This document shows, in pieces, positions 8,729-16,994 of a DNA stretch of 64,000 nt. This stretch comes from Bauldia litoralis (GTDB lineage: Bacteria > Pseudomonadota > Alphaproteobacteria > Rhizobiales > Kaistiaceae). The translations under genes were made by a program, and so were the position numbers. The notes beneath the pieces are model-generated. The model was not told the origin of the DNA. It ran no database searches and worked only from the letters and a program-made list of their open reading frames with translations. Position 1 is the first letter of the stretch. Each line of letters starts with the position of its first letter. Location: positions 267,737-331,736 of the forward strand of contig NZ_FMXQ01000007.1 of NCBI RefSeq assembly GCF_900104485.1, given 5' to 3'.

Positions 8729-8751
8729 TTACCCCCCATGCGAGGACCGGC

Positions 8752-9465
8752 ATGACTGCGCTTCTGACGATCGACAATCTTGTCGCCGGATACGGCAAGC
8801 TACCGGTTCTGCATGGAATTTCGCTCCAGGTGAACGAGGGGCGGATGGTCGCGATCATCGGCCCGAATGGTGCGGGGAAGACGACCCTGACCCGATCGGT
8901 GATGAATCTCGTCAATGTCATGTCCGGGCGGGTGTCCTTCGCCGGGCAGGAGATTACCGGTCTTCCCACCCAGGAAATCGCCCGTTGCGGCATCGGCTTC
9001 GTGCCGCAGACCCGGAATGTATTTGGCAGTCTCAGTGTCCAGGAAAACCTGGAGATGAGCTGCACCCCTTTGCCCCGCGCGCGCCATCGCAGCGCGATCG
9101 ACGCCGTCTACGACCGGTTCCCGCGCCTCGTCGCGCGGCGCAGCCAGGCCGGCCGGTCCCTGTCGGGCGGGGAGCGGCAGATGCTGGCCATCGGGTCGGC
9201 GCTGCTGGCCGAACCCCGCATGCTGATCCTTGACGAGCCGGTCACCGGTCTGTCGCCGCACCTGACCGACGAAGTGTCCCGCGGCATCGCGGCAATCAAG
9301 GAAACCGGCGTGACCGTCATCTGGGTGGTGGAGGAGAATCCGCAACAGGTGATCGCGCTGTCCGACGAGGTCGCCGTGATGCAGACCGGGACCATCGCGC
9401 TGCAAAAGCCGTCGGCCGAGATCCTCGCGGCCGATAATTTCCGCGAACTGTTTCTCGGCGTCTGA
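8752..9465 (+). CDS. Branched-chain amino acid-type ABC transporter ATPase (LivF-like)
   Basis: The 237-residue ATPase is canonical: Walker A GPNGAGKTT (about residue 37), Q-loop region VPQTRNVFG, signature LSGGERQ and Walker B LILDEPVTGLSP. The ATG at 8752 matches the expected LivF N-terminus (TALLTIDNLVAGYGK); the frame is open further upstream, but that part contains the hairpin at 8702-8728 and is not conserved-looking. It completes the importer and precedes the Rieske oxygenase gene by 48 bp, tying uptake to ring oxidation. Confidence 0.92.
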   Translation: MTALLTIDNLVAGYGKLPVLHGISLQVNEGRMVAIIGPNGAGKTTLTRSVMNLVNVMSGRVSFAGQEITGLPTQEIARCGIGFVPQTRNVFGSLSVQENLEMSCTPLPRARHRSAIDAVYDRFPRLVARRSQAGRSLSGGERQMLAIGSALLAEPRMLILDEPVTGLSPHLTDEVSRGIAAIKETGVTVIWVVEENPQQVIALSDEVAVMQTGTIALQKPSAEILAADNFRELFLGV

Positions 9466-9513
9466 GAGGCGCGCGGACGCTCGCTCGGCCCCAGTGCAGC
9501 AGGAGAGAATAAA

Positions 9514-10506
9514 ATGCTCGATATGTTGCGCCCCTATTGGCATCCGATCTCCCGCGACAGCGATGTCGGCATGGAGCCGACACGCTACACATTGTTGGGC
9601 GAACACCTGGTCGTCTGGCGTCCTTCGCCCGAAGGCGATGTGGTCGTGATGAAGGACCTGTGCATCCATCGTGGCGCCGCGCTGTCGGCGGGCGCGGTCG
9701 TCGATGGCACCATCAAGTGCGCCTATCACGGCTGGCGCTACCGGGCCGACGGAGGCTGCGCCCACATCCCGTCACTTCCCGAGGGGGCGCCGATCCCCGC
9801 CAAGGCGCGGGCGATCGCCTACGCGAGCCGGTCGGCCTACGGGCTGATCTGGGTCTGTCTCGGCGAAACGCCGGCGCCCTTTCCGGGGTTTCTCGAAACG
9901 GTGTGGGACAACCCGGACTACCGGTCGGTCTATGTCGCTCGCTACGACTGGAACGCGTCCGCGGCGCGGGTCGCTGAGAACGCGATGGACTTCTCGCATT
10001 TCAACTTCGTCCACAAGGGCTACACGGAACTTGCCGACGGACCGGTGATCAAGCCTTTCGAGGTCGCCCGGCAGGACCAGGGCTTTGCCTACGCCTATGA
10101 CGACGGCCACCTGCTGCGCGAATATGTCATCGAGTTCCCCTTCCTCGTCCATGATCGCAAGGGGGTGTTGAATCCCGAGGGCGGTGCGACGTGGTCGGAC
10201 TCGGACAATGCGCGGGCAGGGGATGTGACGCTGCTCAGCTTCCTGGCGACGCCGGTGGACGAGACTCTCACCCACATCCACGTGCTGGTCACCCGCAACC
10301 ACGCCCTCGACCGCGACGATGCCGAATTCACCGGCGGGTTCGACACGGTGATGGAACAGGACCGTGTCATCGTCGAGGGACAGCGGCCGGAACAGATCCC
10401 GGTCGACATCAAGGAAGAACTTCACCTGCGTCTGCCCGACGCCGCTTCCATCCTCTATCGGCGGATGCTTCGCGAACTGAACCTGCCCGCAAGCTACATG
10501 CCGTGA
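9514..10506 (+). CDS. Rieske 2Fe-2S ring-hydroxylating oxygenase (monooxygenase/demethylase type)
   Basis: The 330-residue protein has an N-terminal Rieske domain with C-I-H at about residue 47 and C-A-Y-H 18 residues further, and a catalytic domain with the mononuclear iron ligands in ENAMDFSHFNFVH (D-x2-H-x4-H). Length and single-subunit layout match vanillate O-demethylase, toluene-sulfonate monooxygenase and purine-alkaloid N-demethylase types rather than two-subunit dioxygenases. AGGAGAG lies upstream of the ATG. The reductase that feeds it electrons is the next gene. Likely reactions are oxidative demethylation or ring hydroxylation; which one cannot be told. Confidence 0.92.
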   Translation: MLDMLRPYWHPISRDSDVGMEPTRYTLLGEHLVVWRPSPEGDVVVMKDLCIHRGAALSAGAVVDGTIKCAYHGWRYRADGGCAHIPSLPEGAPIPAKARAIAYASRSAYGLIWVCLGETPAPFPGFLETVWDNPDYRSVYVARYDWNASAARVAENAMDFSHFNFVHKGYTELADGPVIKPFEVARQDQGFAYAYDDGHLLREYVIEFPFLVHDRKGVLNPEGGATWSDSDNARAGDVTLLSFLATPVDETLTHIHVLVTRNHALDRDDAEFTGGFDTVMEQDRVIVEGQRPEQIPVDIKEELHLRLPDAASILYRRMLRELNLPASYMP

Positions 10507-10522
10507 TCCGGATGGGTTCGTG

Positions 10523-11479
10523 ATGTCCGGGTTCCTCGACCTTCGCGTCGTCGGTGTACGCGATCTGACGGAACACGTCCGCCTTTTCGAACTGGTGTCC
10601 GCCGACCCGACGCGGGCGTTGCCGCCCTTCACCGCCGGCGCGCATGTCATCGTCGCCTTGCCGTCCGGACTTGAACGGCAATATTCGCTCTGCAACGACC
10701 CGGTCGATGCCGGGCGTTATGTGATCGCGGTCAAGCGGGAGGATGCGGGGCGAGGTGGCTCACGGGAGATGCATCGGGTGCTTGCCGCAGGCACCCAGGT
10801 GCGGATTCGAGCCCCGGCGAACCAGTTTCCCCTGGACGATGGCGCGTCGGAGGCGCTTCTGCTTGCCGGTGGGATCGGCATCACGCCCATTCTCTCGATG
10901 CGGCGCGTCCTGGCGCGGCTGGGGCGGCCCTATCGGCTGATCTATCTCGTCCGCAACCGCGACGAGGCGGCATTCGTTGACGAACTCGCCGACGACCTCG
11001 CCTCCGGCATGGCGCAGCTCCACGTTGACGATGAAGCGGGCGGTTTTTTCCCGGTCGCCGATGTCCTGGCCGCGGTGAAGGACGGGACGCACGTCTATTG
11101 CTGCGGTCCGACTCCGCTGATGCGCGAGGTCGAACGGACCGGCGGCTGTGCCGGCATCCCGCCAGCCGCGCTTCATTTCGAATGGTTCACCAACGCCGAA
11201 CAACCGACGGCGCAGGACCGGCCTTTCCAGGTGACCCTGGCCCAGAGTGGCCTCAGCCTCGAAATACCGGTTGGACGGAGCATTCTCGACGTGGTGCTCG
11301 AAGCGGGCATTGACGCCGACTACAGCTGCGGCGAAGGCACCTGCGGCACCTGTGTCGTCCGCCTCCTTGAGGGCAAGGCGGACCACCGCGACACGGTGCT
11401 GACCGCCGGGGAACGGGAAACCCACGTGGCAATCTGCCGGTCCCGGGCGCGCGGCGCCGGGCTGACGATTGACCTCTGA
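10523..11479 (+). CDS. PDR/VanB-type oxidoreductase, electron donor of the Rieske oxygenase
   Basis: A 318-residue three-domain flavoprotein: an FMN/FAD-binding barrel (LERQYSLCNDP), an NAD-binding domain (LLAGGIGITPILSM, then YCCGPTPLM), and a C-terminal plant-type 2Fe-2S ferredoxin domain with CGEGTCGTC plus a distal Cys (AICRSRA). This order (flavin, NAD, iron-sulfur) is that of phthalate dioxygenase reductase and VanB. The ATG at 10523 follows GGATGGG; a GTG one codon earlier is possible. It moves electrons from NAD(P)H to the oxygenase encoded 16 bp upstream. Confidence 0.93.
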   Translation: MSGFLDLRVVGVRDLTEHVRLFELVSADPTRALPPFTAGAHVIVALPSGLERQYSLCNDPVDAGRYVIAVKREDAGRGGSREMHRVLAAGTQVRIRAPANQFPLDDGASEALLLAGGIGITPILSMRRVLARLGRPYRLIYLVRNRDEAAFVDELADDLASGMAQLHVDDEAGGFFPVADVLAAVKDGTHVYCCGPTPLMREVERTGGCAGIPPAALHFEWFTNAEQPTAQDRPFQVTLAQSGLSLEIPVGRSILDVVLEAGIDADYSCGEGTCGTCVVRLLEGKADHRDTVLTAGERETHVAICRSRARGAGLTIDL

Positions 11480-11508
11480 GAATTTAGCATTGATAATCTA
11501 ATTTTAAC
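11469..11508 (+). promoter_or_regulatory. Promoter of the cyclase operon with candidate operator
   Basis: TTGACC (11469-11474) and GATAAT (11492-11497) are 17 nt apart, a near-consensus sigma-70 promoter that overlaps the end of the reductase gene. Immediately downstream, 11500-11508 reads GTTAAAATT on the minus strand, a match to the island motif GTTnAAATW. TTAG/CTAA arms flank the -10 element. The target gene starts at 11573. Confidence 0.55.
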
Positions 11509-11572
11509 ACGGTTAATGTCGCTGCGACCGACGCTGTTCGCGCATTCGACCCGCAATCTGGAGAGAGTTTCG

Positions 11573-12421
11573 ATGAAAATCACCGACATGACCCACATGA
11601 TGAATATCCATACGCCGGGCTGGGTCGGCTATGCGGGCAACAAGATGTACTACGCGCAGAATCTGCAGACCAAGCAGATCGTGGCGCAGCGGATCGACAT
11701 GGCGCTGCACAGCGGCACCCACATCGACGGCGCGATGCACGGCGCGGACGGCATGGGGGACATGGCGTCCTACTCCATGGACTTCCTCGTCTCGCCGGGT
11801 GCGGTGGTCGATATCTCCGAGCACATGGACGACTGGGCGGTCATCACGCCCGAGATGATCGAGAGCGCGCCGGTCGAGGTGAAGGAGGGCGACATTCTCA
11901 TCCTCCACACCGGCTGGCATCGCTACTGGGAAGGGCAGCCGCAGCAGGATCTCATCCGCTATTTCTGCATGCATCCCGGCGGCAAGATGGAACTGCTGCA
12001 GTGGATGCTCGACAAGAAGATCAAGTGGTTCGGCGTCGACTGCGGCTCGGGCGATCATGCGATGAATACCTCGATCCGCCACATGCGTCCCGATCTCGCC
12101 AAGCGCTTCGAGAAGAAGGTCGGCATGACCTGCGACGAGTTCTTCGGCGAATACACCTACACCCACAACAGGTCGGGCCGTGAGGTCACGGAGAACATCT
12201 TCCCCTTCCACAGCTACGCTCTCCAGGAAGGGCTGATCCACGCCGAGAATGTCGGTGGCGACATCGAGCTCTGCCTCAACAAGCGCGGGATCATTGGCGC
12301 ATATCCGTGGCGCTACGACGGGCTGGAGGCCAGCCCCTGCCGCATTCTCCTGATGGAGGATGTCGAGGAGAAGGTCGAAGCCATCGGCGATGTCGCCAAC
12401 GCGATCTTCGATCGGCGCTGA
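11573..12421 (+). CDS. Cyclase-family metal-dependent hydrolase (kynurenine formamidase/isatin hydrolase-like)
   Basis: The 282-residue protein contains the family metal-binding motif LHSGTHIDGAMHGADG (HxGTHxDxxxH) at about residue 45 and a second HTGWHRYW segment. PF04199-type enzymes are Mn- or Zn-dependent hydrolases of cyclic amides and formamides (isatin, N-formylkynurenine, cyclic imides). The ATG at 11573 has GGAGAG upstream; an in-frame ATG at 11516 lies too close to the predicted transcription start. The active-site Pro that often follows the Asp is replaced (HIDGAMH), so it lies outside the best-known subfamilies. It probably opens a ring produced by the upstream oxidases. Confidence 0.85.
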   Translation: MKITDMTHMMNIHTPGWVGYAGNKMYYAQNLQTKQIVAQRIDMALHSGTHIDGAMHGADGMGDMASYSMDFLVSPGAVVDISEHMDDWAVITPEMIESAPVEVKEGDILILHTGWHRYWEGQPQQDLIRYFCMHPGGKMELLQWMLDKKIKWFGVDCGSGDHAMNTSIRHMRPDLAKRFEKKVGMTCDEFFGEYTYTHNRSGREVTENIFPFHSYALQEGLIHAENVGGDIELCLNKRGIIGAYPWRYDGLEASPCRILLMEDVEEKVEAIGDVANAIFDRR

Positions 12422-12469
12422 CGTCAGGCAACAAAGGTCCGGGTCGACCGGCTCGGACCGGCAAGCATG

Positions 12470-12491
12470 CCGGGCGCGCGACAGCGCCCGG
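12470..12491 (+). other. Intercistronic hairpin between cyclase and CMD-family genes
   Basis: CCGGGCGC (12470-12477) and GCGCCCGG (12484-12491) form an 8-bp stem with a 6-nt loop. There is no U-run, and it lies 20 nt upstream of the next start codon, so it may influence message stability or translation rather than terminate. Confidence 0.35.
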
Positions 12492-12510
12492 TCGCGGTTC
12501 GGAGGGGCGG

Positions 12511-13047
12511 ATGCTGATCGGCGCGCGCGACATCGATGAAATGACGGCGGAGCAGCGCGCAACGCACGACCGCATTGCGTCCGGACCGCGTGGCGGCGTG
12601 CCGCATCCCTTCCTGGCGATGCTCGATGCACCGCACTTCGCCGAGGCGATCCAGTCGGTTGGCGAGGCCATCCGGTTTCACGGCGTTCTCGACCAGCGCC
12701 ACCGCGAGATCGCCATCCTGGCGGCGGCCGCCGCCTTCGGCTCGGGCTACGAATGGACCTACCACGAGGCGATTGCCCGCGAGCTCGGCCTGAGCGACGC
12801 GGAACTAGCCGCCGTTCGCGATGGTTCGGGCACCGGGCTTCCGGACGTTGAGCAGGCGATCGTCGGCTTCGTCTTCAAGGCGGTGCGCGACCGGCAGTCG
12901 GACCAGGATGTGCTGGCGCGGCTGTCCGCTGAACTTGGACGCGCGGCGGCGACGGAGATCGTGACGATCGCCGGCTATTATCCGCTTCTGGCCCTTTTCC
13001 TGTCGGCGGGCGAGCTCGACCAGCCAATGCCGACGGATACGCCGTAG
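12511..13047 (+). CDS. Carboxymuconolactone decarboxylase (CMD)-family protein
   Basis: A 178-residue protein with the all-helical AhpD/CMD fold pattern: LDQRHREIAILAAAAAFGSGYEWTYH around residue 60, then LGLSDAELAAV. The redox CxxC of AhpD is absent and is replaced by EWTYH, which points to the gamma-carboxymuconolactone decarboxylase-type branch rather than peroxidase support. GGAGGGG precedes the ATG at 12511. CMD proteins act late in aromatic catabolism (lactone decarboxylation) but many are of unknown function, so only the family is assigned. Confidence 0.85.
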   Translation: MLIGARDIDEMTAEQRATHDRIASGPRGGVPHPFLAMLDAPHFAEAIQSVGEAIRFHGVLDQRHREIAILAAAAAFGSGYEWTYHEAIARELGLSDAELAAVRDGSGTGLPDVEQAIVGFVFKAVRDRQSDQDVLARLSAELGRAAATEIVTIAGYYPLLALFLSAGELDQPMPTDTP

Positions 13048-13101
13048 CCTACGAACGACAGCGCGATCCCGGCGTCCCGGGGTGTGAAAACGGAGAGCCT
13101 G

Positions 13102-14292
13102 ATGGTTGCGACGGTTCTTCAGGAAGGCAGGATCGGGACGCTTGTCCTGAAGAACAGGATCGTTCGCGCCGCGACGTCCGAGACGATGGCAAGCGCCGAG
13201 GGACTGGTCTCGGATCGGCTTGTCGCCTTCTACGAAGACCTCGCCCGTGGCGGCGCCGGCCTGATCATCACCGGTCACATCTACGTCGACCGGCGCGGGC
13301 AATACACACCGTTCCAGACCGGTATCCACGATGACGCCTGCATCGCGGGGCTGCGGCGGCTCGTCGATGCCGTGCACGCCCAAGGGGGAACGATCTTCGC
13401 CGAACTCGCCCATGCCGGCAGCCAGGGGACGGTCCCCGGCGTCACGCCGGTCGCCCCGTCGGTCGTTGCCAATGCGATTTTCGGAACGGAGCCGGACGAA
13501 CTGACCGCCGACGATATCGAGCAACTGGTCATGGCTTTTCGCCAGGGGGCGCGGCGTGCGATCGCGGCGGGTTTTGACGGCATTCACCTTCACGGCGGCA
13601 ATGGCTACCTGATTTCGCAATTTCGCTCGCCCCTGACCAATCTGAGAAACGACGCCTGGGGCGGCAGCGCCGAGAACCGAAACAGGTTCTTCATCCGGGT
13701 CTACGAGGCGGTTCGCGACGAAGTCGGCGACGACGTCCCGGTCACGGCGCGGATCGGCATGGCGGATGTCGATCCCGCGGGACTGCCGGTCGAGGAAAGC
13801 GTCGCACTGGTTCGCGAACTCGAGCGGCGCGGCCTCGACGCGGTGGAGGTCACCTACAACGTGATGAACACCTACCGCGACAACATACGGCCCTATGTCG
13901 GCGTGCGCTTCGGTCGGGCGCTGCGCCACCTGGCTTTCGGGGCAGTCGGCCGGCCCTATGTCGAGGAGGCCTACTATCGCCCCTTCGCGCAGGCGGTCAA
14001 AGCAGGCGGCGCGTCGCTGCCGGTCATTCTCGTCGGTGGGGTGCGGTCGACGGCGATGATGGACGAGTTGATCGGTTCGGGGGATACGGACTTCGTCGCG
14101 ATGGCCCGGCCGTTCATCCGCGAGCCCGACATTGCGCGCCAGATCGTCGAGGGCCGGGTCGGGCCGGTGGACTGCGTCTCCTGCAACCTGTGCCTGATGC
14201 ACGAGGGCCGTCAGAGCCTGCGATGCTGGCGAAGGACGTGGCCGGACCTGCTCCGTCACGTCCGCCTGCACTATGGGCCGGGTCGCGGGTAA
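13102..14292 (+). CDS. NADH:flavin oxidoreductase (Old Yellow Enzyme family)
   Basis: The 396-residue TIM-barrel flavoprotein shows typical segments: LKNRIVRAATSETMA near the N-terminus, FAELAHAGSQG, the catalytic-loop region GFDGIHLHGGNGYLISQF (His-x-x-Asn equivalent) and a C-terminal CVSCNLCLMHEG followed by RCWR, the iron-sulfur-type cysteine set of dienoyl-CoA-reductase-like members, although the C-terminal NAD-binding domains are lacking. The ATG at 13102 follows GGAGAG; a GTG at 13084 is an alternative. It probably reduces an activated double bond in a pathway intermediate and closes the cyclase operon. Confidence 0.9.
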   Translation: MVATVLQEGRIGTLVLKNRIVRAATSETMASAEGLVSDRLVAFYEDLARGGAGLIITGHIYVDRRGQYTPFQTGIHDDACIAGLRRLVDAVHAQGGTIFAELAHAGSQGTVPGVTPVAPSVVANAIFGTEPDELTADDIEQLVMAFRQGARRAIAAGFDGIHLHGGNGYLISQFRSPLTNLRNDAWGGSAENRNRFFIRVYEAVRDEVGDDVPVTARIGMADVDPAGLPVEESVALVRELERRGLDAVEVTYNVMNTYRDNIRPYVGVRFGRALRHLAFGAVGRPYVEEAYYRPFAQAVKAGGASLPVILVGGVRSTAMMDELIGSGDTDFVAMARPFIREPDIARQIVEGRVGPVDCVSCNLCLMHEGRQSLRCWRRTWPDLLRHVRLHYGPGRG

Positions 14293-14321
14293 GGCGTTGC
14301 GCGCCCCGCCTGCAACTTGAT

Positions 14322-14366
14322 TATGTTCAAATACATTTTGACATAAGGAAAAAATATGTCCTTAAT
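14322..14366 (+). promoter_or_regulatory. Promoter and 24-bp near-palindrome upstream of the BMP-type importer
   Basis: TTGACA (14338-14343) and CTTAAT (14361-14366) are 17 nt apart. A 24-bp near-palindrome at 14322-14345 (TATGT, two mismatches, AAAT, centre, ATTT, two mismatches, ACATA; 9 of 12 base pairs match) covers the -35 hexamer and includes GTTCAAATA, a match to the island motif. A regulator bound there would occlude the -35. The binding-protein gene starts at 14413. Confidence 0.6.
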
Positions 14367-14412
14367 TTCCGATTGCCGCAGTTCCCGCGGCAATGGGAGG
14401 AGAGGAACCACC

Positions 14413-15492
14413 ATGCTGAATTCCCGCGTTACGATAGGGTCTGTCCTTGTCGCCAGCGCCGCAGCGCTTTGCGTGCCAGGTGCCGCGTCGGCCGAGGATC
14501 CCCAGGCGGCTTTCATTTATGTCGGACCGGTCGGAGACGCCGGCTGGACCTACCGCCATGATGTTGCGCGCCAGTGCATCGAAGCTGAAGGCACGAAGAC
14601 CGCGTTCGTCGAGACGGTGCCGGAGACGCCGGACGTGCTGAACGTCGAGAACGACTTCCTGTCGCAGGGCTACAACATGATCTTCGCGACGGCGTTCGGC
14701 TACCAGCCCTTCACGCAGCAGGTTGCTGTCGCCAATCCCGACAAATATTTCTTCGGCATCACCCCGACGATTGCGCCGGCCGACAACATCCTGAATTTCT
14801 ACGGCAAGCTCTGGGACGGTCGCTATCTCACCGGGATGGTCGCCGGGAGCATGACCGAGACGAACAAGATCGGGTTCGTCGCCGCCCAACCGATCCCGAC
14901 CGTGATCGCCGGCCTCAACGCGTTCACCCTGGGGGCACGCTCGGTCAATCCCGATGTCACAGTCGAAGTCGTCTGGACGCTGTCCTGGTACGATCCGTCG
15001 GCCGAGAAGCAGGCCGCCGTTGCGCTGGTCGAAAACGGCGCCGACGTCATCGCCCAGCATCAGGATACGCCGTCGGCAGTGCAGGGCGCGGCCGAAAGCG
15101 GCGCATGGGCCATCGGCTCGGAATCCGACATGACCTCCTTCGCGCCCGAAAAGGTCCTGACCGGGACGGTGTGGGACTGGTGCCCCTTCTACAAGAGCGC
15201 CGTCGACATGGTGAAGAACGGGACGTTCGAGCCGGGCGAGTTCTATGGCGGGCTGGATGACGGAACGGTTTCGATCGCGCCGATCAACGCCGCCGTATCC
15301 GATGAGATCAAGGCCAAGGTCGCGGAGACCGAGGCGGCTCTGGCGTCCGGCAGCTTCGACTACTGGGCGGGGCCGATCAAGGACAACGAAGGCGCCACGG
15401 TCGTCGCCGAAGGCGCGACACTGGGCATCGCCGATATCAACGGCATGGGTTGGCTGGTTGAAGGTGTGTCGGGCAGTCTCCCGACGAAATGA
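14413..15492 (+). CDS. BMP-family (PnrA-like) ABC transporter substrate-binding protein
   Basis: A 359-residue secreted protein with a signal peptide (cleavage near ASA-EDPQA at about residue 24) and the basic-membrane-protein fold opening, AAFIYVGPVGDAGWTYRHD. Later motifs include FGYQPFTQQVA and NFYGKLWDGRYLTGMVAG. BMP proteins bind purine nucleosides and related nitrogen ring compounds or their breakdown products. There is no lipobox Cys, so it is probably soluble in the periplasm. GGGAGGAGAGGA precedes the ATG at 14413. ATGA overlap with the ATPase follows. Confidence 0.92.
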   Translation: MLNSRVTIGSVLVASAAALCVPGAASAEDPQAAFIYVGPVGDAGWTYRHDVARQCIEAEGTKTAFVETVPETPDVLNVENDFLSQGYNMIFATAFGYQPFTQQVAVANPDKYFFGITPTIAPADNILNFYGKLWDGRYLTGMVAGSMTETNKIGFVAAQPIPTVIAGLNAFTLGARSVNPDVTVEVVWTLSWYDPSAEKQAAVALVENGADVIAQHQDTPSAVQGAAESGAWAIGSESDMTSFAPEKVLTGTVWDWCPFYKSAVDMVKNGTFEPGEFYGGLDDGTVSIAPINAAVSDEIKAKVAETEAALASGSFDYWAGPIKDNEGATVVAEGATLGIADINGMGWLVEGVSGSLPTK

Positions 15493-16994
15493 GCGCCTTC
15501 AAAACGGAGCGCGCCACACCGGTGCATCCGCTGGTCAGGCTTCGAGGCGTGTCAAAGCGCTTCGGTGACGTGCTTGCGAATGACGGTGTGTCGTTCGACG
15601 TGCCTCGCGGTTCCGTTCTCGCCCTTGTCGGCGAGAACGGAGCCGGCAAGTCGACCACGATGAACATTCTCTCCGGTCTCTATCTGCCCGACGCCGGGCA
15701 GATAGAAGTCGATGGGCAGGCCCTGGCGCTCGGTTCGCCGAAGGCGTCGCTGGCGGCGGGCATCGGCATGGTCCACCAGCAGTTTCGCCTCGTCGAAACG
15801 CTGACGGGCTTCGAGAACATCTCGCTGGCCATCGACCGCGGCCGCTTTCTTCAGCGGCGGAGCGCAGACGATGCGCTGCGCCAGCAAATGCACGACCTGG
15901 GTTTCGACCTCGATCTGACGGTGCCGGTCTGGCAGTTGTCGCTGGCCAGACGCCAGCAACTCGAGATCCTCCGGGTGCTCTCGGCCGGTGCGCGCGTCCT
16001 GGCGCTGGACGAACCGACATCCGTTCTCTCGCCGATCGAGACGCAGGGCCTTTTCGCGATCATCGAGAAGATTGCAGCGTCCGGACGCTCGGTCGTGCTG
16101 ATCAGCCACAAGCTTTCCGAGATTCTCGGTGTCGCGCGCGACATCGTGGTGATGCGCGGGGGCAGGGTGGTGCATGTCGGCCTGGCAAAAGACAGCGATC
16201 CCGACAGCCTGGCGCGGCACATCGTCGGGGACCGGCGGTTCACCACAGAGGCGCGACCGGCAACCCGGCGGGGGGACGTCGTCCTGACCGTCGACAAGCT
16301 CAGCGTCGCCGACCATCGCGGCGCGCGCGTCGTTCGGGACGTCGCCTTCAAGGCCCATCGGGGTGAAGTGGTGGCCATGATCGGCGTTACCGGCAACGGA
16401 CAGACCGAACTCATGGAGACGATCGGTGGCCTGCGGAAACCACTGTCGGGGAGGATCGAGTCCCCGCAGCTGAACGGCAGGCGACATTTCGCCTATATCC
16501 CGGCTCAACATCTGGGCACCGGTCTCGCCCCGGGTCTGACCGTCCGGGAGAATGCGCTGCTCGGGCGTCAATTCCTGCCGGCATTCGGTCCCTGGCTCCG
16601 TCGCCGGGCCGTCGATGCCAATGCGCGGGAGGTCATCGCCCGCTTTGGCGTGAAGATCGCGGACAACGCGCCGGTCCGTCGCCTGTCCGGCGGCAACCTG
16701 CAGCGGATCGTGCTCGGCCGCGAGTTGCAGGACGATCCGAAACTGATCATTGCCGACTATCCGACCCGTGGGCTCGACGTCGCTTCGGCCGCGCAGATTC
16801 GGTCGGCACTGATCGCCGCCGCCGCTGCAGGCGCTGCCGTCCTGATGTCGAGCGAGGAACTGGAAGAGTCGCTGTCCATGGCGACCCGCGTGCTGGTCAT
16901 GCATTCCGGCGCGATCGTCGCCGACCTTCCTGCCGAGGAAGCCGATCTGGAGACCATTGGCCGGCTGATGATCGGGGGACGGGAAGCCGCATGA
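15489..16994 (+). CDS. BMP/nucleoside-type ABC transporter ATPase (tandem NBD)
   Basis: A 501-residue protein with two ABC modules. NBD1 has Walker A GENGAGKST (about residue 48) and Walker B LALDEPTSVLSP, but its signature reads QLSLARRQQLEIL, weaker than the usual LSVGERQ. NBD2 has a degenerate Walker A (GVTGNGQTE) and a clean LSGGNLQR signature, with LIIADYPTRGLD in place of a catalytic Glu. This asymmetry is normal for YufO/RbsA-type tandem ATPases. The start overlaps the binding-protein stop by ATGA, and the end overlaps the next permease by 4 bp. Confidence 0.92.
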   Translation: MSAFKTERATPVHPLVRLRGVSKRFGDVLANDGVSFDVPRGSVLALVGENGAGKSTTMNILSGLYLPDAGQIEVDGQALALGSPKASLAAGIGMVHQQFRLVETLTGFENISLAIDRGRFLQRRSADDALRQQMHDLGFDLDLTVPVWQLSLARRQQLEILRVLSAGARVLALDEPTSVLSPIETQGLFAIIEKIAASGRSVVLISHKLSEILGVARDIVVMRGGRVVHVGLAKDSDPDSLARHIVGDRRFTTEARPATRRGDVVLTVDKLSVADHRGARVVRDVAFKAHRGEVVAMIGVTGNGQTELMETIGGLRKPLSGRIESPQLNGRRHFAYIPAQHLGTGLAPGLTVRENALLGRQFLPAFGPWLRRRAVDANAREVIARFGVKIADNAPVRRLSGGNLQRIVLGRELQDDPKLIIADYPTRGLDVASAAQIRSALIAAAAAGAAVLMSSEELEESLSMATRVLVMHSGAIVADLPAEEADLETIGRLMIGGREAA

